Notes: generated by a model from the letters alone, not told the origin. Positions 17,780-27,000 are shown, counted from the stretch's first letter. The stretch is 64,000 nt of DNA from Prevotella bivia DSM 20514 (GCF_000262545.1 NZ_JH660660.1:1-64000), one strand, 5' to 3'. Made by a program: numbers and translations.

Positions 17780-18991
17780 ATGTACAAACAAGTTTACTTA
17801 AAGAAAGGCAAAGAAGATAGTATTCTACGTTTCCACCCTTGGATCTTCTCGGGAGCTATTAAAGCTATAGAGGAAGGAATAGAAGAGGGCGATGTAGTCC
17901 GTGTACTAACCAATCAGGGCAATTTCATTGCAATGGGGCATTATCAAATAGGCTCTATTGCTGTGCGTGTACTATCTTTTAGCGATGTAAAGATAGATAA
18001 GGCTTTTTATGAAAGCCGATTGACTTCTGCTTTCGATGCTCGTAAGGCTATGGGAGTGGTTCGTGAAACTGCAACGCGTGGCATTATGGGGGCAGAGGAG
18101 CCAAATACCACTTATCGTCTTGTGCATGGTGAAGGTGATAACCTGCCGGGATTAATCATTGATGTATATGGTAATACAGCAGTGATGCAAGCCCATTCTG
18201 TGGGCGTGCATGTCGATCGTCAGCTTATTACAGATGCGCTTGTTAGTGTAATGGGGGATCAACTCACAAGTGTTTATTATAAGAGCGAGACCACTTTACC
18301 CTATAAAGCTGATTTAGGACAAGAAAATGGCTTTATTTACGGAGATACAGACAATAATATAGCGATAGAGAATGGATTGAAATTCCACATCGATTGGCTC
18401 AAAGGACAGAAGACAGGCTTCTTTATCGACCAACGTGAGAACCGCAGTTTGCTAGAATATTACGCTAAGGGTCGTAGTGTTCTGAATATGTTCTGCTATA
18501 CAGGTGGATTCTCTGTTTATGCTATGCGTGGTGGTGCTAAGGAAGTTCACTCTGTGGATAGTTCAGCTAAAGCAGTGGAGCTTACCAATAAGAATATTGC
18601 ACTTAATTTTCCTAATGACGATCGTCATGCAGCTTATTGTGAAGATGCCTTTAAATACTTGGACGAGCATAATGGCAAGTACGATCTCATTATCTTAGAT
18701 CCTCCAGCCTTTGCAAAGCATCGTAGTGCGTTGAAAAATGGCTTGCGCGGTTATACTCGCTTAAATGTTAAGGGTTTTGAGAAGATCAAGAAAGGTGGTA
18801 TCTTGTTCACTTTTAGTTGCTCACAAGTAGTAACCAAAGACAATTTCCGTCAAGCTGTATTCACTGCTGCTGCTCAGGCAGGGCGTAAAGTACGCATTTT
18901 ACATCAGATCCATCAGCCTGCCGATCATCCTATTAATATTTATCATCCTGAGGGTGAATATCTTAAAGGATTAGTTCTATATGTTGAATAA
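17780..18991 (+). CDS. Class I SAM-dependent rRNA cytosine methyltransferase (RlmI-like)
   Basis: A 403-residue protein with an N-terminal PUA domain (YLKKGKEDSILRFHPWIFSG, residues 5-24), a central EEHEE-like domain and a Rossmann methyltransferase with SAM loop (SVLNMFCYTGGFSVYAMRGG) and catalytic-site motif DPPAFAKHR, then FTFSCSQVV. E. coli RlmI methylates 23S C1962 to m5C; orthology is likely but other m5C targets are possible. Its last 11 bases overlap the start of tilS, indicating co-translation. Confidence 0.88.
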   Translation: MYKQVYLKKGKEDSILRFHPWIFSGAIKAIEEGIEEGDVVRVLTNQGNFIAMGHYQIGSIAVRVLSFSDVKIDKAFYESRLTSAFDARKAMGVVRETATRGIMGAEEPNTTYRLVHGEGDNLPGLIIDVYGNTAVMQAHSVGVHVDRQLITDALVSVMGDQLTSVYYKSETTLPYKADLGQENGFIYGDTDNNIAIENGLKFHIDWLKGQKTGFFIDQRENRSLLEYYAKGRSVLNMFCYTGGFSVYAMRGGAKEVHSVDSSAKAVELTNKNIALNFPNDDRHAAYCEDAFKYLDEHNGKYDLIILDPPAFAKHRSALKNGLRGYTRLNVKGFEKIKKGGILFTFSCSQVVTKDNFRQAVFTAAAQAGRKVRILHQIHQPADHPINIYHPEGEYLKGLVLYVE

Positions 18992-20348
18992 GGTTCAGAA
19001 CTTTATAAACAAACACCAACTGTTAGACAACAACAGACGCTATCTGGTCGCCCTTTCAGGGGGAGCAGATAGTGTCTGTTTGCTTTTAATACTCCATAAG
19101 CTTGGTTATGCCGTTGAGGCTGCTCATTGTAACTTTAAACTTCGAGGAGAAGAGAGCAATCGAGATGAACAGTTTTGTATAGATCTTTGTAAACGACAGA
19201 ACATTAAAATTCATCTTATTCATTTTGATACACGCGAATATGCAGCACTTAAAAAGATTAGTATTGAGATGGCTGCGCGCGATCTTCGCTATCGTTATTT
19301 CGAACAACTGTGTAGGGATATAGATGCGGCTGGTATTTGTGTGGGACATCATCAAGACGATTCTGTAGAAACGATTTTGCTTAATCTTGTTCGAGGAACA
19401 GGCATTAAAGGACTTACAGGTATAAAACCTATCAATGGATTAATAATTAGACCTTTACTTGTCTGTTCAAAAGAAGATATTAACGCATATTTAAAAGCGG
19501 AAGGAGCAACTTACATTACCGATAGTAGTAATCTTGTGCCTGATGTGATGCGCAATAAAATTCGCTTACAAGTGTTGCCTTTGCTAAGAGAAATCAATCC
19601 TTCTGTAGAGCATGCTATCATGCAAACAGCTAGCCATTTGATAGAGACTGAAAGGGTGGTGGAAGGAGCAGTTGAAACAGCATTGTCTAGTGTTGCCTTT
19701 TCGCATAATAGGCTAACAGTATGTGGTTGTTTCGAGATTCCACTAAAAGTGTTTCTTGATTTTTCCTCCCCCGCCTATCTTCTCTTTCATGTATTGTCGC
19801 CTCTTGGCTTCAATTCTGCACAAATAAAGGAAATAAATGCAGGGTTAGCTACATCGGTTGGGCGTATTTGGGAAAGTGCGGAATATGAGATTACACTCGA
19901 TGCGCTGTCATTGGTTATCAGTAGGAAAGATCATAAAAAAGCTCTCCATAAGAGGTTTCCTGAAGAAGGTTTGTACGTTGTCGACTCTGAACACTCTATC
20001 CGTATCACCTATATAAATAACGTGGAAGCTATCACATCAGAAGAGCTTCGCCGAGATCCATACACCATATATATAGATGCGGCACAGGCAAAATTTCCTT
20101 TAATCTTGCGCAATGTCGTAAATGGAGATAAGTTTGTACCTTTCGGAATGACGGGTGTTAAGCTAGTGAGTGATTTTCTTACCGACCTAAAAAAGAATCG
20201 TTTTGAAAAGCGTAACCAACTTCTTCTTACCGATGCTACAAACCTTTCGCTTTGGTTAGTGGGGCTTCGCACTGATAATAGGGTGCGTTATACAAAAAAA
20301 TCCACTCAAGTTTTAAAAATAAGCTATATAGAAACACATAATATATAG
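18981..20348 (+). CDS. tilS: tRNA(Ile)-lysidine synthase
   Basis: A 455-residue enzyme that attaches lysine to C34 of the CAU-anticodon tRNA-Ile, switching both its codon and amino-acid identity; it is essential in most bacteria. The PP-loop SGGADS lies at 26-31 (VALSGGADS). The N-terminal N-type ATPase domain carries CVGHHQDDSVETILLNLVRG, and the C-terminal TilS domains contain VPFGMTGVKLVSDFLTD. The ATG lies inside the methyltransferase gene. Length fits the two-domain form. Confidence 0.95.
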   Translation: MLNKVQNFINKHQLLDNNRRYLVALSGGADSVCLLLILHKLGYAVEAAHCNFKLRGEESNRDEQFCIDLCKRQNIKIHLIHFDTREYAALKKISIEMAARDLRYRYFEQLCRDIDAAGICVGHHQDDSVETILLNLVRGTGIKGLTGIKPINGLIIRPLLVCSKEDINAYLKAEGATYITDSSNLVPDVMRNKIRLQVLPLLREINPSVEHAIMQTASHLIETERVVEGAVETALSSVAFSHNRLTVCGCFEIPLKVFLDFSSPAYLLFHVLSPLGFNSAQIKEINAGLATSVGRIWESAEYEITLDALSLVISRKDHKKALHKRFPEEGLYVVDSEHSIRITYINNVEAITSEELRRDPYTIYIDAAQAKFPLILRNVVNGDKFVPFGMTGVKLVSDFLTDLKKNRFEKRNQLLLTDATNLSLWLVGLRTDNRVRYTKKSTQVLKISYIETHNI

Positions 20349-20460
20349 TGCTATTAAGGAAACTTTTATGCGGATATTCTTAATTACAATACCCTTTTAA
20401 TAATTGATCATAACTCTTTAAAGTAACAATAAGAATAACTCTTTTCTAAAACCTAAATTT

Positions 20461-21765
20461 ATGATGAAACGAATACTCACATTTATTTTACTTTTTGCTA
20501 GCCTTATAAATGTTAAGGCACAGCGTTTTGAACAGTATTTCACTGATGCTACACTTCGTCTCGATTACATTTTCTCTGGAAATGCAACAAAGCAAAGTAT
20601 AGCTATAGATGAGCAGAGCCGTATACCACGTTGGTATGGTAAGCATCAGCGTTTAAGCGAACTTCCTATGGAAGGTAATGGGCAAATTACTGTTCGCACT
20701 CATCGTTCACACGAAGTAATTTATAAGAATTCTTTTTCTACACTTTTTCAGGAATGGATTACTTATGATGAGGCAAAAACTACTTCTAAAGCCTTTCAAA
20801 ATGTCTTTCTAGTTCCTTTTCCTAAGGATACGGTAGATGTTACCGTCGAATTGTTTAGCAATCGTCGTCAGGTTGTAGCTTCGCTTACCCATACGGTTGT
20901 CCCTTCTGATATTTTGATACGCCACATTGGAGAAAAGAATATCACCCCCTACGAAACACTTCAGCAAGCTGCTGATACCACGAATTGTATCCATATTGCC
21001 TATGTGGCAGAAGGATATACTGAGCAAGAGATGAACACTTTCTTAACCGACTGTCGTGTTGCTACCGAAGCTCTTTTTGCACATGAACCTTTTAAGAGTA
21101 TGCGTAATAGGTTTAATATTGTAGCAGTAAAATCGCCATCGGAAGAGAGTGGCACTTCTGAACCTAGTCATGGGGTTTGGAAGAACACAGCGCTTCATTC
21201 TCATTTTGATACATTTTATAGTGATCGATACCTTACAACCTTACATTTGAAAGATCTTCATAATTGGTTGGCAGGTACGCCATACGAGCATATTATTGTT
21301 CTTGTAAATACAAAGGAATATGGTGGTGGTGGTATATTGAATTCATATAACCTTTCGATGACCCATAATAAGTATTTTAAACCAGTAGTAGTGCATGAGT
21401 TTGGACATTCTTTCGCTGGCTTGGCTGATGAATATGCCTACGAACAAGAGTCGCTCAATATGTATCCTACAGACATCGAGCCATGGGAAGCTAATATCAC
21501 CACAATGGTGAATTTTGATAATAAGTGGAAGAAAATGGTGAAGAAAGGAACTCCGCTTCCTACACCACAACCAACTGATCTTGATACTCCATGCGCAAAT
21601 GCGAGTAAATGGAAAGTGGGAGCTTACGAGCCAGCAGGCTATTCGCAACATGGTGTTTATCGTGCTTTCCCCGATTGTCGTATGCGTACCAATGTAAAGC
21701 CCGACTTCTGCCCAGTATGTCAAGATGCTATTAAAAAAGTGATTACTTTCTATACGGGCGAGTAA
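20461..21765 (+). CDS. Secreted M64 family metallopeptidase
   Basis: A 434-residue zinc peptidase of the IgA-peptidase M64 family, widespread in gut and oral Bacteroidetes. A signal peptide (1-20, cleavage before Q21) is followed by an M64 N-terminal beta domain (about 21-150) and the catalytic domain with H312-E313-x-x-H316 in VVHEFGHSFAGLADEY; D323 or E324 is the likely third ligand. It has no lipobox and no C-terminal sorting domain, so it is periplasmic or exported by another route. Whether it cleaves IgA is unknown; most members are uncharacterised. Confidence 0.88.
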   Translation: MMKRILTFILLFASLINVKAQRFEQYFTDATLRLDYIFSGNATKQSIAIDEQSRIPRWYGKHQRLSELPMEGNGQITVRTHRSHEVIYKNSFSTLFQEWITYDEAKTTSKAFQNVFLVPFPKDTVDVTVELFSNRRQVVASLTHTVVPSDILIRHIGEKNITPYETLQQAADTTNCIHIAYVAEGYTEQEMNTFLTDCRVATEALFAHEPFKSMRNRFNIVAVKSPSEESGTSEPSHGVWKNTALHSHFDTFYSDRYLTTLHLKDLHNWLAGTPYEHIIVLVNTKEYGGGGILNSYNLSMTHNKYFKPVVVHEFGHSFAGLADEYAYEQESLNMYPTDIEPWEANITTMVNFDNKWKKMVKKGTPLPTPQPTDLDTPCANASKWKVGAYEPAGYSQHGVYRAFPDCRMRTNVKPDFCPVCQDAIKKVITFYTGE

Positions 21766-21796
21766 TTTATGTAAAATTTTTTAGTGGTGATATTTG

Positions 21797-21906
21797 TATA
21801 CATCATCAATTTACATCTGAAAGATGACCTTTTACTCATTAAAAGGTCATCTTTTGCTTTGTAAAACATCACCTTTTATGAGGTAAAAGATGATGTATTT
21901 GTAAAT
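21797..21906 (+). repeat. 22-bp-period intergenic array B (5 units)
   Basis: Units begin at 21797, 21819, 21841, 21863 and 21885. The core of unit 2, GATGACCTTTT, and unit 3, AAAAGGTCATC, are reverse complements and would make a strong hairpin. Unit 4 is AAAACATCACC and the last ends GATGTATTTGTAA as in array A. The period is exactly 22 throughout. Confidence 0.85.
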
Positions 21907-22157
21907 GATTGATAATTAGTTTGTTATGAATGATATAATTTGTGTTTTTAGAAATTTTGTTTGTTAATAATTTTCTTTTAGTATAAAGCAGTAAGGTTGT
22001 ATAAATAAGGACAAATATATTTTGAGGTATAAAAGGTTTCAAAGGTATTTTAGTTGTTGTGGTTAGGAAAGAAAAGATTGAAAGAGTTACTAATAAAAAA
22101 AAGGATAAGTAGAAGTAATTATTGTATATTCTTATCGGTATCTTGATTTTTTTTAAT

Positions 22158-22165
22158 TACTTTTG
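22158..22165 (+). promoter_or_regulatory. Candidate -7 box for the MG2/plug gene
   Basis: TACTTTTG, 23 bases before the ATG at 22189. Confidence 0.5.
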
Positions 22166-22188
22166 TAAAATATGTAAAATAAGAACCC

Positions 22189-24261
22189 ATGCATATTATT
22201 ACCACTTACACGTATAGATTAAGAACTAGCCTTTTACTATTCATAAGTAGCTTGTTAGTTTTCAACGCTCATTTTGCTTTTGCACAAGATAGTAATATTA
22301 TTACCAATAGAATTATACGCCAACTACAGCTATATCCACAAGAAAAGACTTATGTTCATACAGATGCTAATCATTATATACCTAGCGATCGTATATGGCT
22401 TAAAGTGTATGTTGTAGAAGCTTTGAGCCACATCCCCACAAATGAAAGTAGATATGCTTATGTGGAACTAATATCACCCAATGGAGCATTAGTAAGTCGT
22501 ATTAAGTTAAAAGAAAACGAAGGAGCTTATTTTGGTTATCTTGACATCCCTGCCAATGCTAAGACTGGTAGATATGTATTGCGTAGCTATACATTGCCAT
22601 CTGCTAGTGTGGAGAATTATGAAAGTATACAATACATATATATAGGAACAAGTAAACTTAATTCTGCAACAGAGACAAAAGATTATACCAATTTATACGA
22701 TCCTGCAAAAATCACAACGCCATCGCCTATTAGTTTTAAATATGCTGGGAAAGAAATAATCGTTTCTACAACGCTTCCTAATGACTCGCTTTATATGTTA
22801 GCTCATTGTAGAGCTTTTCCTTTTGCTTGCAAACCAATAAGTATTACCCAGCCTATTGTCCTAGATAAGGATTCTATACCACAAGGAGTTATTAGCTTAT
22901 TATTGATCAATAGATATGGCAACCTTTTGGGATCATGTATGCTGCTGTCTGCAAATGATCGTGAGCGTTTGCGCCTGCCCCTTATAGCAGATAAGCCTAT
23001 TTACAAGGTAGGAGGTCATGTACATATCAATTTCGATGAAGCATTGCTTCATAAAGGAGAGCGGGTGGATCTTTCTGTATCGGTACGTGCTGAGCAAAAA
23101 CAAGATTATCCAGCCACAACAAATATTCTGGCTCATTTTTTCTTATCAACTGATATTATGAAATTCTTACCTCATGCAGCATATCTTTATATGTATCCTA
23201 ACCGTGCCGATAGCTTGTTAAGTCATGAAAACTGGATGCGATATAATTTTAGTAACGTGTTAAAAGGTGTATATCAATATGGATATATAAAGCCAGAACA
23301 GGATCAAATGCTTTGTGGAAAAGTTCGTAGCCTTCTTTTTCATCAACCTATAGTCAATGCTAAAGTGAGCATTATTGTGCCTTCTATTGGACAAGCTACA
23401 GCAACAACAACAGATAGCGATGGTACATTCTGCTTTAAAGGATTAGATCTCCCTCAACAGACAGAATACCTCATCAACGCAAGTAAGCCTAATGGGAAAG
23501 AGAATATAGAACTTATTATTCATGAAAACGATTATCCTGCGTTACCCACTAAAGAGAAAATAGGGGAATGTGAAGATACTATACCCGCAATTCTTGGGCA
23601 AACAGAGAACGAGAAGGATTATGGGGGTGTTCTTCTCAAGAATGTTGATGTTGTAAAGAACAAGACGGCAGAAATGAGTCGAAGTGATGCGTATTCACGT
23701 CTATCAGAATTTTCATTTGGCTTAAAGGATATAGAGGAAATTGATGCTACTTGCATGCACGAACTATTACGCCGTGTACCTGGTATTTTTGTTCGGCAGG
23801 AAAAATGCTACATTAGAGCTGTAACTACTGTCCATGGTGAACAACATCCTGCAGCAATAGTTGTTGATGGTGTTTTTATGGAAGAAGAATTCGACCTTGA
23901 TAGAATCAATATGATGGATGTAGCCCGCGTAGATATATACAAAGGTAGTTCTACTGTTATTTGGGGCTCACGAGGAGGAAGTGGAGTTATTTCTATTACG
24001 ACACGTCAAGGTGGCGAGGCGGTTAAACAAGTGGCAAAGCTCAATCAGCAAAAAGTTGTCCCTCTAGGATTTCAGAGTCCTATAAACTTTTCACGCCTGA
24101 CTGAAGCAAGCAGAACTATCTGGTGGTCGCCTACTGTTTCGCAACCTTTCATAGAGTTTGATACTTCAGCACGAATAGGAAACTATCATATCACAGTAGA
24201 GGGAGTTACTAATGAAGGAAGATTAGTTTACGAAGAATGTGATATTAAGTGTGAGGACTAA
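22189..24261 (+). CDS. MG2-like domain and TonB plug-domain protein without a barrel
   Basis: A 690-residue exported protein. The signal peptide ends near FAFAQ (about 33). An MG2-like beta domain follows (QEKTYVHTDANHYIPSDRIW at about 51-70), more beta-sandwich sequence, a carboxypeptidase-regulatory-like domain (LCGKVRSLLFHQPIVNAKVS, about 378-397) and a TonB plug-like domain (DAYSRLSEFSF to GGSGVISITTRQGG, about 500-610). No 22-strand barrel follows: the protein ends 80 residues later. This architecture recurs in Bacteroidetes and is not a truncation, since the frame is intact. The role is unknown; an envelope partner for a receptor or a protease-inhibitor-like surface protein are both possible. 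Confidence 0.75.
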   Translation: MHIITTYTYRLRTSLLLFISSLLVFNAHFAFAQDSNIITNRIIRQLQLYPQEKTYVHTDANHYIPSDRIWLKVYVVEALSHIPTNESRYAYVELISPNGALVSRIKLKENEGAYFGYLDIPANAKTGRYVLRSYTLPSASVENYESIQYIYIGTSKLNSATETKDYTNLYDPAKITTPSPISFKYAGKEIIVSTTLPNDSLYMLAHCRAFPFACKPISITQPIVLDKDSIPQGVISLLLINRYGNLLGSCMLLSANDRERLRLPLIADKPIYKVGGHVHINFDEALLHKGERVDLSVSVRAEQKQDYPATTNILAHFFLSTDIMKFLPHAAYLYMYPNRADSLLSHENWMRYNFSNVLKGVYQYGYIKPEQDQMLCGKVRSLLFHQPIVNAKVSIIVPSIGQATATTTDSDGTFCFKGLDLPQQTEYLINASKPNGKENIELIIHENDYPALPTKEKIGECEDTIPAILGQTENEKDYGGVLLKNVDVVKNKTAEMSRSDAYSRLSEFSFGLKDIEEIDATCMHELLRRVPGIFVRQEKCYIRAVTTVHGEQHPAAIVVDGVFMEEEFDLDRINMMDVARVDIYKGSSTVIWGSRGGSGVISITTRQGGEAVKQVAKLNQQKVVPLGFQSPINFSRLTEASRTIWWSPTVSQPFIEFDTSARIGNYHITVEGVTNEGRLVYEECDIKCED

Positions 24262-24322
24262 AAGTTTTATAGCTAGTTTTTATGTTAAATAGCTAATGTA
24301 AACATTGATACAATACTTAGTA

Positions 24323-24496
24323 TTATTTTCCTTCTCGCTTCCAGCCTTTTATATAAACGTATGTTCCAGCCATAACAAGGAATAAACCTGTAAAGAGTAA
24401 GCTGTTCCCATAAAAATGTAGAAGAACGTGGGAAATGAAGCAAACTATACCAAGAATGATAGCAGCTAAACCTATTTTTTTTATGTTATTTGCCAT
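24323..24496 (-). CDS. Small two-helix membrane protein
   Basis: A 57-residue protein, MANNIKKIGLAAIILG at the N-terminus, with two membrane helices (about 6-22 and 30-47) and a basic tail GWKREGK. The longest frame starts 29 codons earlier, but a -7 box at 24517-24524 lies inside that extension, so I start at 24496. It is divergent from the rpsF operon. Function unknown; it resembles small conserved Bacteroidetes membrane proteins only in general. Confidence 0.6.
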   Translation of the reverse strand: MANNIKKIGLAAIILGIVCFISHVLLHFYGNSLLFTGLFLVMAGTYVYIKGWKREGK

Positions 24497-24516
24497 ATTT
24501 ATACTGTTGATAAGGG

Positions 24517-24524
24517 CAAAAGTA
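24517..24524 (-). promoter_or_regulatory. Candidate -7 box for the small membrane protein
   Basis: The minus strand reads TACTTTTG followed by CCC, 21 bases before the start at 24496. Confidence 0.45.
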
Positions 24525-24534
24525 CATAAAAAAG

Positions 24535-24566
24535 TTTGGTAACTAGATAAAAAAGTGGTACTTTTG
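24535..24566 (+). promoter_or_regulatory. Promoter of the rpsF-rpsR-rplI operon
   Basis: TTTG (24535-24538), 20 bases, TACTTTTG (24559-24566). The leader to rpsF is about 60 bases, AT-rich, with no visible S6:S18-binding stem. Confidence 0.65.
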
Positions 24567-24631
24567 CATCGCTTTATGCGCAAGCTAAGGCAATAAACAA
24601 ATAAATATAAATTATTTTTTAATTAGGTAGT

Positions 24632-24976
24632 ATGAATCAATACGAAACCGTTTTCATTTTGACTCCCGTTTTGTCTGATGAACAGATGAAGGAAACGGTC
24701 GCTAAATTCAAAGCATTGCTCACCGATAATGGTGCTGAAATCTTGAATGAAGAGGCTTGGGGTTTGAAGAAGTTGGCTTACAACATTCAGAAGAAGTCAT
24801 CAGGCTTCTATGCTTTGCTAGAATTTAATGCAGAGCCATCAGTTATCAACACTCTCGAGACCGGCTTCCGCCGCGATGAGAAAGTTATTCGTTACATTAC
24901 CGTTAAGCAAGACAAGTATTCTGCAGCATACGCAGAAAAGCGTCGTGCTAAGTGGTCAGCTAAAAAGGAGGCTTAA
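24632..24976 (+). CDS. rpsF: 30S ribosomal protein bS6
   Basis: A 114-residue small-subunit protein that forms a heterodimer with bS18 on the platform. It has the family start [18 protein letters not shown], central [20 protein letters not shown], and a short basic tail. It is first of three co-transcribed genes and its last codons overlap the Shine-Dalgarno of rpsR. Its own start is preceded only by a weak AGGTAG. Confidence 0.97.
   Translation: MNQYETVFILTPVLSDEQMKETVAKFKALLTDNGAEILNEEAWGLKKLAYNIQKKSSGFYALLEFNAEPSVINTLETGFRRDEKVIRYITVKQDKYSAAYAEKRRAKWSAKKEA
24965..24971 (+). promoter_or_regulatory. Strong Shine-Dalgarno before rpsR
   Basis: AAGGAGG with 7 bases to the rpsR ATG, unusual in a window where most starts lack any SD. 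It overlaps the last codons of rpsF, so coding constraint may contribute. Confidence 0.75.
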
Positions 24977-24978
24977 TT

Positions 24979-25248
24979 ATGGCAGAGCAAAAAACAGAAA
25001 TTCGTTATTTGACAGCTCCTTCTATCGACACTAAGAAGAAGAAGTATTGCCGTTTCAAGAAGAGCGGTATTAAGTACATCGACTATAAGGATCCTGAATT
25101 CCTAAAGAAGTTCTTGAACGAACAGGGTAAGATTCTTCCACGTCGTATCACAGGAACATCATTGAAGTATCAGCGTCGTGTGGCACAGGCTATAAAGCGT
25201 GCTCGTCAGATTGCACTTCTTCCATATGTAACCGATTTGATGAAATAA
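24979..25248 (+). CDS. rpsR: 30S ribosomal protein bS18
   Basis: An 89-residue small-subunit protein that pairs with bS6. The conserved core is present: [19 protein letters not shown], then [20 protein letters not shown] and the C-terminal [13 protein letters not shown]. Two bases separate it from the rpsF stop. In Flavobacterium johnsoniae ribosomes bS18, bS6 and bS21 occlude the 16S anti-SD. Confidence 0.97.
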   Translation: MAEQKTEIRYLTAPSIDTKKKKYCRFKKSGIKYIDYKDPEFLKKFLNEQGKILPRRITGTSLKYQRRVAQAIKRARQIALLPYVTDLMK

Positions 25249-25250
25249 AG

Positions 25251-25258
25251 AAGGAGGT
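25251..25258 (+). promoter_or_regulatory. Perfect Shine-Dalgarno before rplI
   Basis: AAGGAGGT, an eight-base match to the anti-SD, with a 6-base spacer to the rplI ATG. It lies wholly in the 16-base non-coding gap after rpsR, so it is not a by-product of coding. Confidence 0.85.
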
Positions 25259-25264
25259 CAATAG

Positions 25265-25780
25265 ATGGAAATTATATTGAAAGAAGATATTATCGGTCTT
25301 GGATACAAGAACGATATCGTTAATGTAAAGAGTGGTTATGGTCGTAACTACCTTATCCCACAAGGTAAGGGTGTTGTAGCATCTGCTTCTGCAAAGAAGC
25401 AATTGGCTGAAAACCTAAAGCAGCAGGCTGCTAAGCTTGCAGCTTACAAGGCTGAAGCAGAGAAGAAGGCTGCTCAATTGGAAGGCGTAGAGCTTGTAAT
25501 TGTTGCTAAGGTTTCTGCAACTGGTGTAACTTACGGTTCTGTAAACACTGCAACTGTGGCTGAAGAGCTTGCAAAGAAGGGTATCGAGGTTGATCGTAAG
25601 ATCATCACTATGCGTGATATCAAGAAGGTAGGTACTTCTGAAGCTACTATCCACTTCCATAAGGAAGTTGAAGTAAAGGTTCCTGTATCAGTTGTTGCTG
25701 AGAACCAGCCAGCTCCTGTAGCAGAAGAGGTTGTTGAGGCTCCTGTAGCTGAAACAGCACCTGAAGCAGCAGCAGAGTAA
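25265..25780 (+). CDS. rplI: 50S ribosomal protein bL9
   Basis: A 171-residue large-subunit protein. The N-terminal domain is canonical (MEIILKEDIIGLGYKNDIVN, then GYGRNYLIPQGKG), followed by the long connecting helix and C-terminal domain. A tail of about 23 residues rich in Ala, Pro, Glu and Val (from about 149) goes beyond the E. coli length and is acidic; such tails are common in Bacteroidetes. Its start has the best SD in the window. Confidence 0.97.
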   Translation: MEIILKEDIIGLGYKNDIVNVKSGYGRNYLIPQGKGVVASASAKKQLAENLKQQAAKLAAYKAEAEKKAAQLEGVELVIVAKVSATGVTYGSVNTATVAEELAKKGIEVDRKIITMRDIKKVGTSEATIHFHKEVEVKVPVSVVAENQPAPVAEEVVEAPVAETAPEAAAE

Positions 25781-25825
25781 AGAAAGAATAATTTATTTGC
25801 ACTGTAAAGCAGTAAATATATCATT

Positions 25826-25855
25826 AGTCCCTTTCATCATTTTGATGATAGGGAC
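25826..25855 (+). terminator. Terminator of the rpsF operon
   Basis: Stem AGTCCCTTTCATCA with TGATGATAGGGACT (one mismatch), short loop, then TTTTATATTTT. Confidence 0.85.
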
Positions 25856-25902
25856 TTTTATATTTTAGCCGTTTGCTTTACTGTCTGACAAAATTTATTT
25901 AG

Positions 25903-26976
25903 ATGAAACGTATTGTTCTTACAGGTGGCCCATGTGCAGGAAAGACCACTGCTCTAGTGAAAATAATAGAACATTTCTCTAGTCTAGGCTATAAAGTTTT
26001 TGTTATTCCAGAGGTACCAACCTTGTTTAGTCAGGCGGGTATGGACTATCTTACTAGCAATCATCAGTTCTTTTTTGAAGGAGAAAAAGCTACACTTGAA
26101 ACACAAATAGCTTTAGAAGATCAGTTTATGCGTATTGCAGAAACAATAGATAGACCAACGATCATAGTTTGTGATCGTGGTACTATGGATATTTCTGCTT
26201 ATATGAATGACGAGATGTGGAGTGAAATCACTACCAGTGTGGGTGTTGCTTCTGAAATGCTTCGCTCGCGTTATGACGCTGTACTCCACCTTGTGAGTGC
26301 TGCCGATGGTGCTGAACAGTTTTATACCACAGCAAATAATAGTGAACGCACTGAGGGTATAGAGTTGGCAAGGGAATTGGATAAGAAAGTCATTCAGGCT
26401 TGGTCAGAGCATCCACACTTGCGTGTGATCAATAATCACGAGAACTTTGATACAAAAATCAATAGGGTATTACAAGAAATTTCTAGTGTACTTGAAATTC
26501 CTCAGCAGGTTATTGAAGAGCGAAAATATATTGTTAAGGTGTTAAACGAAATACCTGAAGCAATTGAGAGCGAGATTTATCAAACATATCTAACATCTGA
26601 ACCACGGAGTGAAGTCCGTTTGCGTAGGCGCACCTTAAATGGTATATCAATGAATGTTCGTACAACAAAGAAGATGCTTTCTACTGGTGAACAGGTGCAA
26701 ACAGAGCGGCAGATAGACAATAACTTGTACGAGTCGTTGATGCGTCAGGCTGATCCTTATCGCGACACTATTCATAAGATTCGAAAGACATTTATTTGGA
26801 AAGGTCAATTCTTTGAACTTGACACATATCTTGATGCAAATAGTGGGTTACAAATTCTCGAAACAAAGGGAATTGTAGATCATGAATCGGTAAATATTCC
26901 TCCATTTCTTGAAGTAATGGAAGATATTACAGGCAATACTAAGTATTATAATTATAATCTTGCTTTGAAAAAGTAG
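25903..26976 (+). CDS. P-loop NTPase fused to a CYTH (triphosphate tunnel) domain
   Basis: A 357-residue two-domain protein. The N-terminal half is a nucleoside-kinase-like NTPase with Walker A GGPCAGKTT (8-16) and VCDRGTMD as the second acidic motif. From about residue 203 (VIEERKYIVK) a CYTH domain follows, with paired charged strands SEVRLRRRT, TERQID, RKTFIWKGQFFELDTYL and LQILETKG typical of triphosphate-tunnel enzymes that bind organic or inorganic triphosphate. The order is the same as plant TTM1/TTM2, which join a uridine-kinase-like domain to CYTH. The substrate is unknown; triphosphate or nucleotide hydrolysis is inferred. Confidence 0.82.
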   Translation: MKRIVLTGGPCAGKTTALVKIIEHFSSLGYKVFVIPEVPTLFSQAGMDYLTSNHQFFFEGEKATLETQIALEDQFMRIAETIDRPTIIVCDRGTMDISAYMNDEMWSEITTSVGVASEMLRSRYDAVLHLVSAADGAEQFYTTANNSERTEGIELARELDKKVIQAWSEHPHLRVINNHENFDTKINRVLQEISSVLEIPQQVIEERKYIVKVLNEIPEAIESEIYQTYLTSEPRSEVRLRRRTLNGISMNVRTTKKMLSTGEQVQTERQIDNNLYESLMRQADPYRDTIHKIRKTFIWKGQFFELDTYLDANSGLQILETKGIVDHESVNIPPFLEVMEDITGNTKYYNYNLALKK

Positions 26977-27000
26977 TATTGCTGTTCTAAGAAGATATAT

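Larger units (their letters stand above)
21766..22188. other. 423-base intergenic region with 22-bp array B
   Basis: No gene. It holds array B (21797-21906), then about 250 bases of very AT-rich sequence, and a -7 box for the next gene (22158-22165). Confidence 0.65.

Noticed and set aside
24567..24631. S6:S18-binding leader in front of rpsF
   Set aside because: The leader is short and AT-rich and shows no stem with the CCG-type bulge of that element.
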